Of a stretch of 64,000 bases of DNA, positions 62,684-64,000 are shown one piece after another; positions within the stretch are counted from its first letter, which is position 1; every line of letters starts with the position of its first letter. The position numbers were made by a program, and so were the translations under genes. Under the pieces are notes generated by a model. That model was not told the DNA's origin, searched no databases, and saw only the letters and a list, made by a program, of their open reading frames with translations. The stretch covers positions 78,133 through 142,132 of the forward strand of contig JACQZI010000008.1 in NCBI GenBank assembly GCA_016207825.1, given 5' to 3'. The stretch is from Planctomycetota bacterium (GTDB lineage: Bacteria > Planctomycetota > MHYJ01 > JACQXL01 > JACQZI01).

Positions 62684-64000
62684 ATGAAAAAAATAACATC
62701 AGTAGCGGATATCGAGGCGATTCGCAAGCAGACCGAGTCGAAATACGCCGGCAAGAAAATTATCACCGTATGCGCCGGCACCGGCTGTCGTGCTTATGGT
62801 GCCCAGAAGATTCTTGATGCGTTTCAGAAGGAGATAGATAAACAGAATCTTAAAGGCAAGGTCATTCTTAGACCGAGCGGTTGCCACGGATTCTGCGAAC
62901 GCGGGCCGATTATCGTCATCTTCCCGGAAGAAATATGTTACCTGAGCGTGAAAGAGGCGGATATCCCGGAAATCATTTCCGAAACAGTCGTTAAGGGTAA
63001 CCAGCTTGAACGCTTGATGTATAAGGATGAAAACGGTAAGCCGGTTCCTTTTGAGCATGAAATACCTTTTTATAAAAACCAGAAACGGATTATCTTGGCG
63101 AACAATACAAGGATTGACCCTGTTAATATTGATGATTATATCGGGGTGGGTGGTTATTCTGCTCTGGGCAAAGTATTATCCGACATGTCACCGGATGATG
63201 TATTGGAAAAGATTAAACAAGCTAATTTAAGGGGAAGAGGAGGCGGTGGTTTTCCGGCCGGCCTTAAGTGGGAAACCACAAAGAATGCGCCGGGAAAAGA
63301 AAAGTATGTGGTGGTTAATGCGGATGAAGGAGATCCCGGCGCCTATATGAACCGAAGCGTCCTGGAAGGCAATCCCCACTCGGTTCTTGAGGGCTTGATT
63401 ATTGCCGGTTATACCATCGGCGCAAAAGAAGGTTTTATATATGTAAGGCAGGAGTATCCGCTCGCACTGGATAATATCCTTAAAGCTATTAAAGATGCGG
63501 AAAATTACGGTTTGTTGGGAGATAAAATATTCGGTTCTGATTTCAGCTTTAAAGTCAAAGTGCACCGTGGTGCAGGTGCTTTTGTCTCCGGTGAATCAAG
63601 CGCTCTTATGACGGCCATAGAAGGAAGGGTAGGCGAACCGAGATTGAAATATATTAAAACCGCGGTAAGCGGACTTTGGGAAAAGCCTACTAACCTTAAT
63701 AACGTGGAGACTTATGCCAATGTCCCTTTAATTATTAATAAGGGTGTTGATTGGTTCAAAAGTATAGGGACAAAAGATAATTACGGCACTAAGGTTTTCT
63801 CTTTAGTAGGCAAGATAAAAAATAGCGGCTTGGTGGAAGTCCCGCTGGGTACTCCGTTAAAAAAGATTATATACGATATCGGCGGAGGTATCAGGAACGG
63901 TAAAAAGTTTAAGGCGGTTCAGACAGGCGGGCCTTCTGGAGGTTGCCTGCCCGAAGATAAACTCGATTTACCGGTTGATTTTGATGAATTAACCAAAGCC
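62684..64000 (+). CDS. NuoF/HydB-like NADH-binding flavoprotein subunit (3' end outside window)
   Basis: 439 residues are visible. An N-terminal [2Fe-2S] thioredoxin-like domain (VCAGTGCRAYGAQK and RPSGCHGFCERGP), which plain NuoF lacks, precedes the FMN and NADH domain. That domain has LRGRGGGGFPAGLKWE, NADEGDPGAYMNRSVLEGNP and GAGAFVSGESSALMTAIEG. This extended architecture is that of HydB/HndC-type subunits of bifurcating or NADP-reducing hydrogenases and related NADH:ferredoxin modules. A C-terminal four-cysteine cluster would lie beyond the edge. It begins 14 bp after the NuoE-like gene. Confidence 0.92.
   Translation, partial: MKKITSVADIEAIRKQTESKYAGKKIITVCAGTGCRAYGAQKILDAFQKEIDKQNLKGKVILRPSGCHGFCERGPIIVIFPEEICYLSVKEADIPEIISETVVKGNQLERLMYKDENGKPVPFEHEIPFYKNQKRIILANNTRIDPVNIDDYIGVGGYSALGKVLSDMSPDDVLEKIKQANLRGRGGGGFPAGLKWETTKNAPGKEKYVVVNADEGDPGAYMNRSVLEGNPHSVLEGLIIAGYTIGAKEGFIYVRQEYPLALDNILKAIKDAENYGLLGDKIFGSDFSFKVKVHRGAGAFVSGESSALMTAIEGRVGEPRLKYIKTAVSGLWEKPTNLNNVETYANVPLIINKGVDWFKSIGTKDNYGTKVFSLVGKIKNSGLVEVPLGTPLKKIIYDIGGGIRNGKKFKAVQTGGPSGGCLPEDKLDLPVDFDELTKA

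Overview
The window is bacterial chromosome, most likely from an uncultivated member of the Planctomycetota or a related PVC-group lineage. This is an inference. It rests on several HEAT-repeat lipoproteins opening with a QLGxDDWExR-type block, many secreted propeller, Kelch and SUMF1-type proteins, TPR-rich proteins, heptose synthesis genes that imply a Gram-negative type envelope, and mosaic gene order. No rRNA, tRNA or CRISPR array was found.

Region 1 (1-8800, minus strand) holds two operons. pyrR-pyrB-[PD40 protein]-pyrC makes pyrimidines. A gspF/pilC gene, a sensor histidine kinase and a TPR metallopeptidase (running off the left edge) follow from their own promoter. Region 2 (9040-12053, plus) is a small membrane protein, a 1 kb repeat-rich intergenic island and a seven-bladed propeller lipoprotein. 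Region 3 (12177-26591, minus) is a housekeeping block: rplL-rpoB-rpoC, then hldE, an unknown gene, gmhA, plsY, gpsA and a dacB-type carboxypeptidase. rplL is not preceded by rplJ.

Region 4 (26800-56000) is accessory. It contains hutU and a striking duplicated system. Two paralogous regulators (TPR domain plus sigma-54 AAA+ plus Fis-type HTH, with no receiver domain) each lie beside a consensus -24/-12 promoter. Each promoter drives a paralogous 85-90 aa protein of unknown function followed by large secreted beta-propeller or glycine-rich proteins that share a C-terminal module. Both promoters carry related inverted repeats about 115 bp and about 50 bp upstream of the -24 element. Between the two copies lie HEAT-repeat proteins, a SUMF1-domain lipoprotein, a VWA-like protein, a nucleotidyltransferase pair, STAS and PAS-GGDEF signalling genes and a SanA-like protein.

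Region 5 (56129-64000, plus) is an inactive HtrA-like protein overlapping an intact HtrA protease, then accD, then gamma, delta and alpha subunits of a 2-oxoacid:ferredoxin oxidoreductase (no beta subunit seen), and NuoE/NuoF-like diaphorase subunits running off the right edge. This suggests anaerobic ferredoxin-based metabolism.

Short dispersed repeats run through the whole window. They include CCCGA...TCGGG palindromes, TCCGCC...GGCGGA palindromes and word-iterating elements, some of them inside reading frames. Several accessory genes have sigma-70 type promoters so close to the start codon that their mRNAs are probably leaderless.
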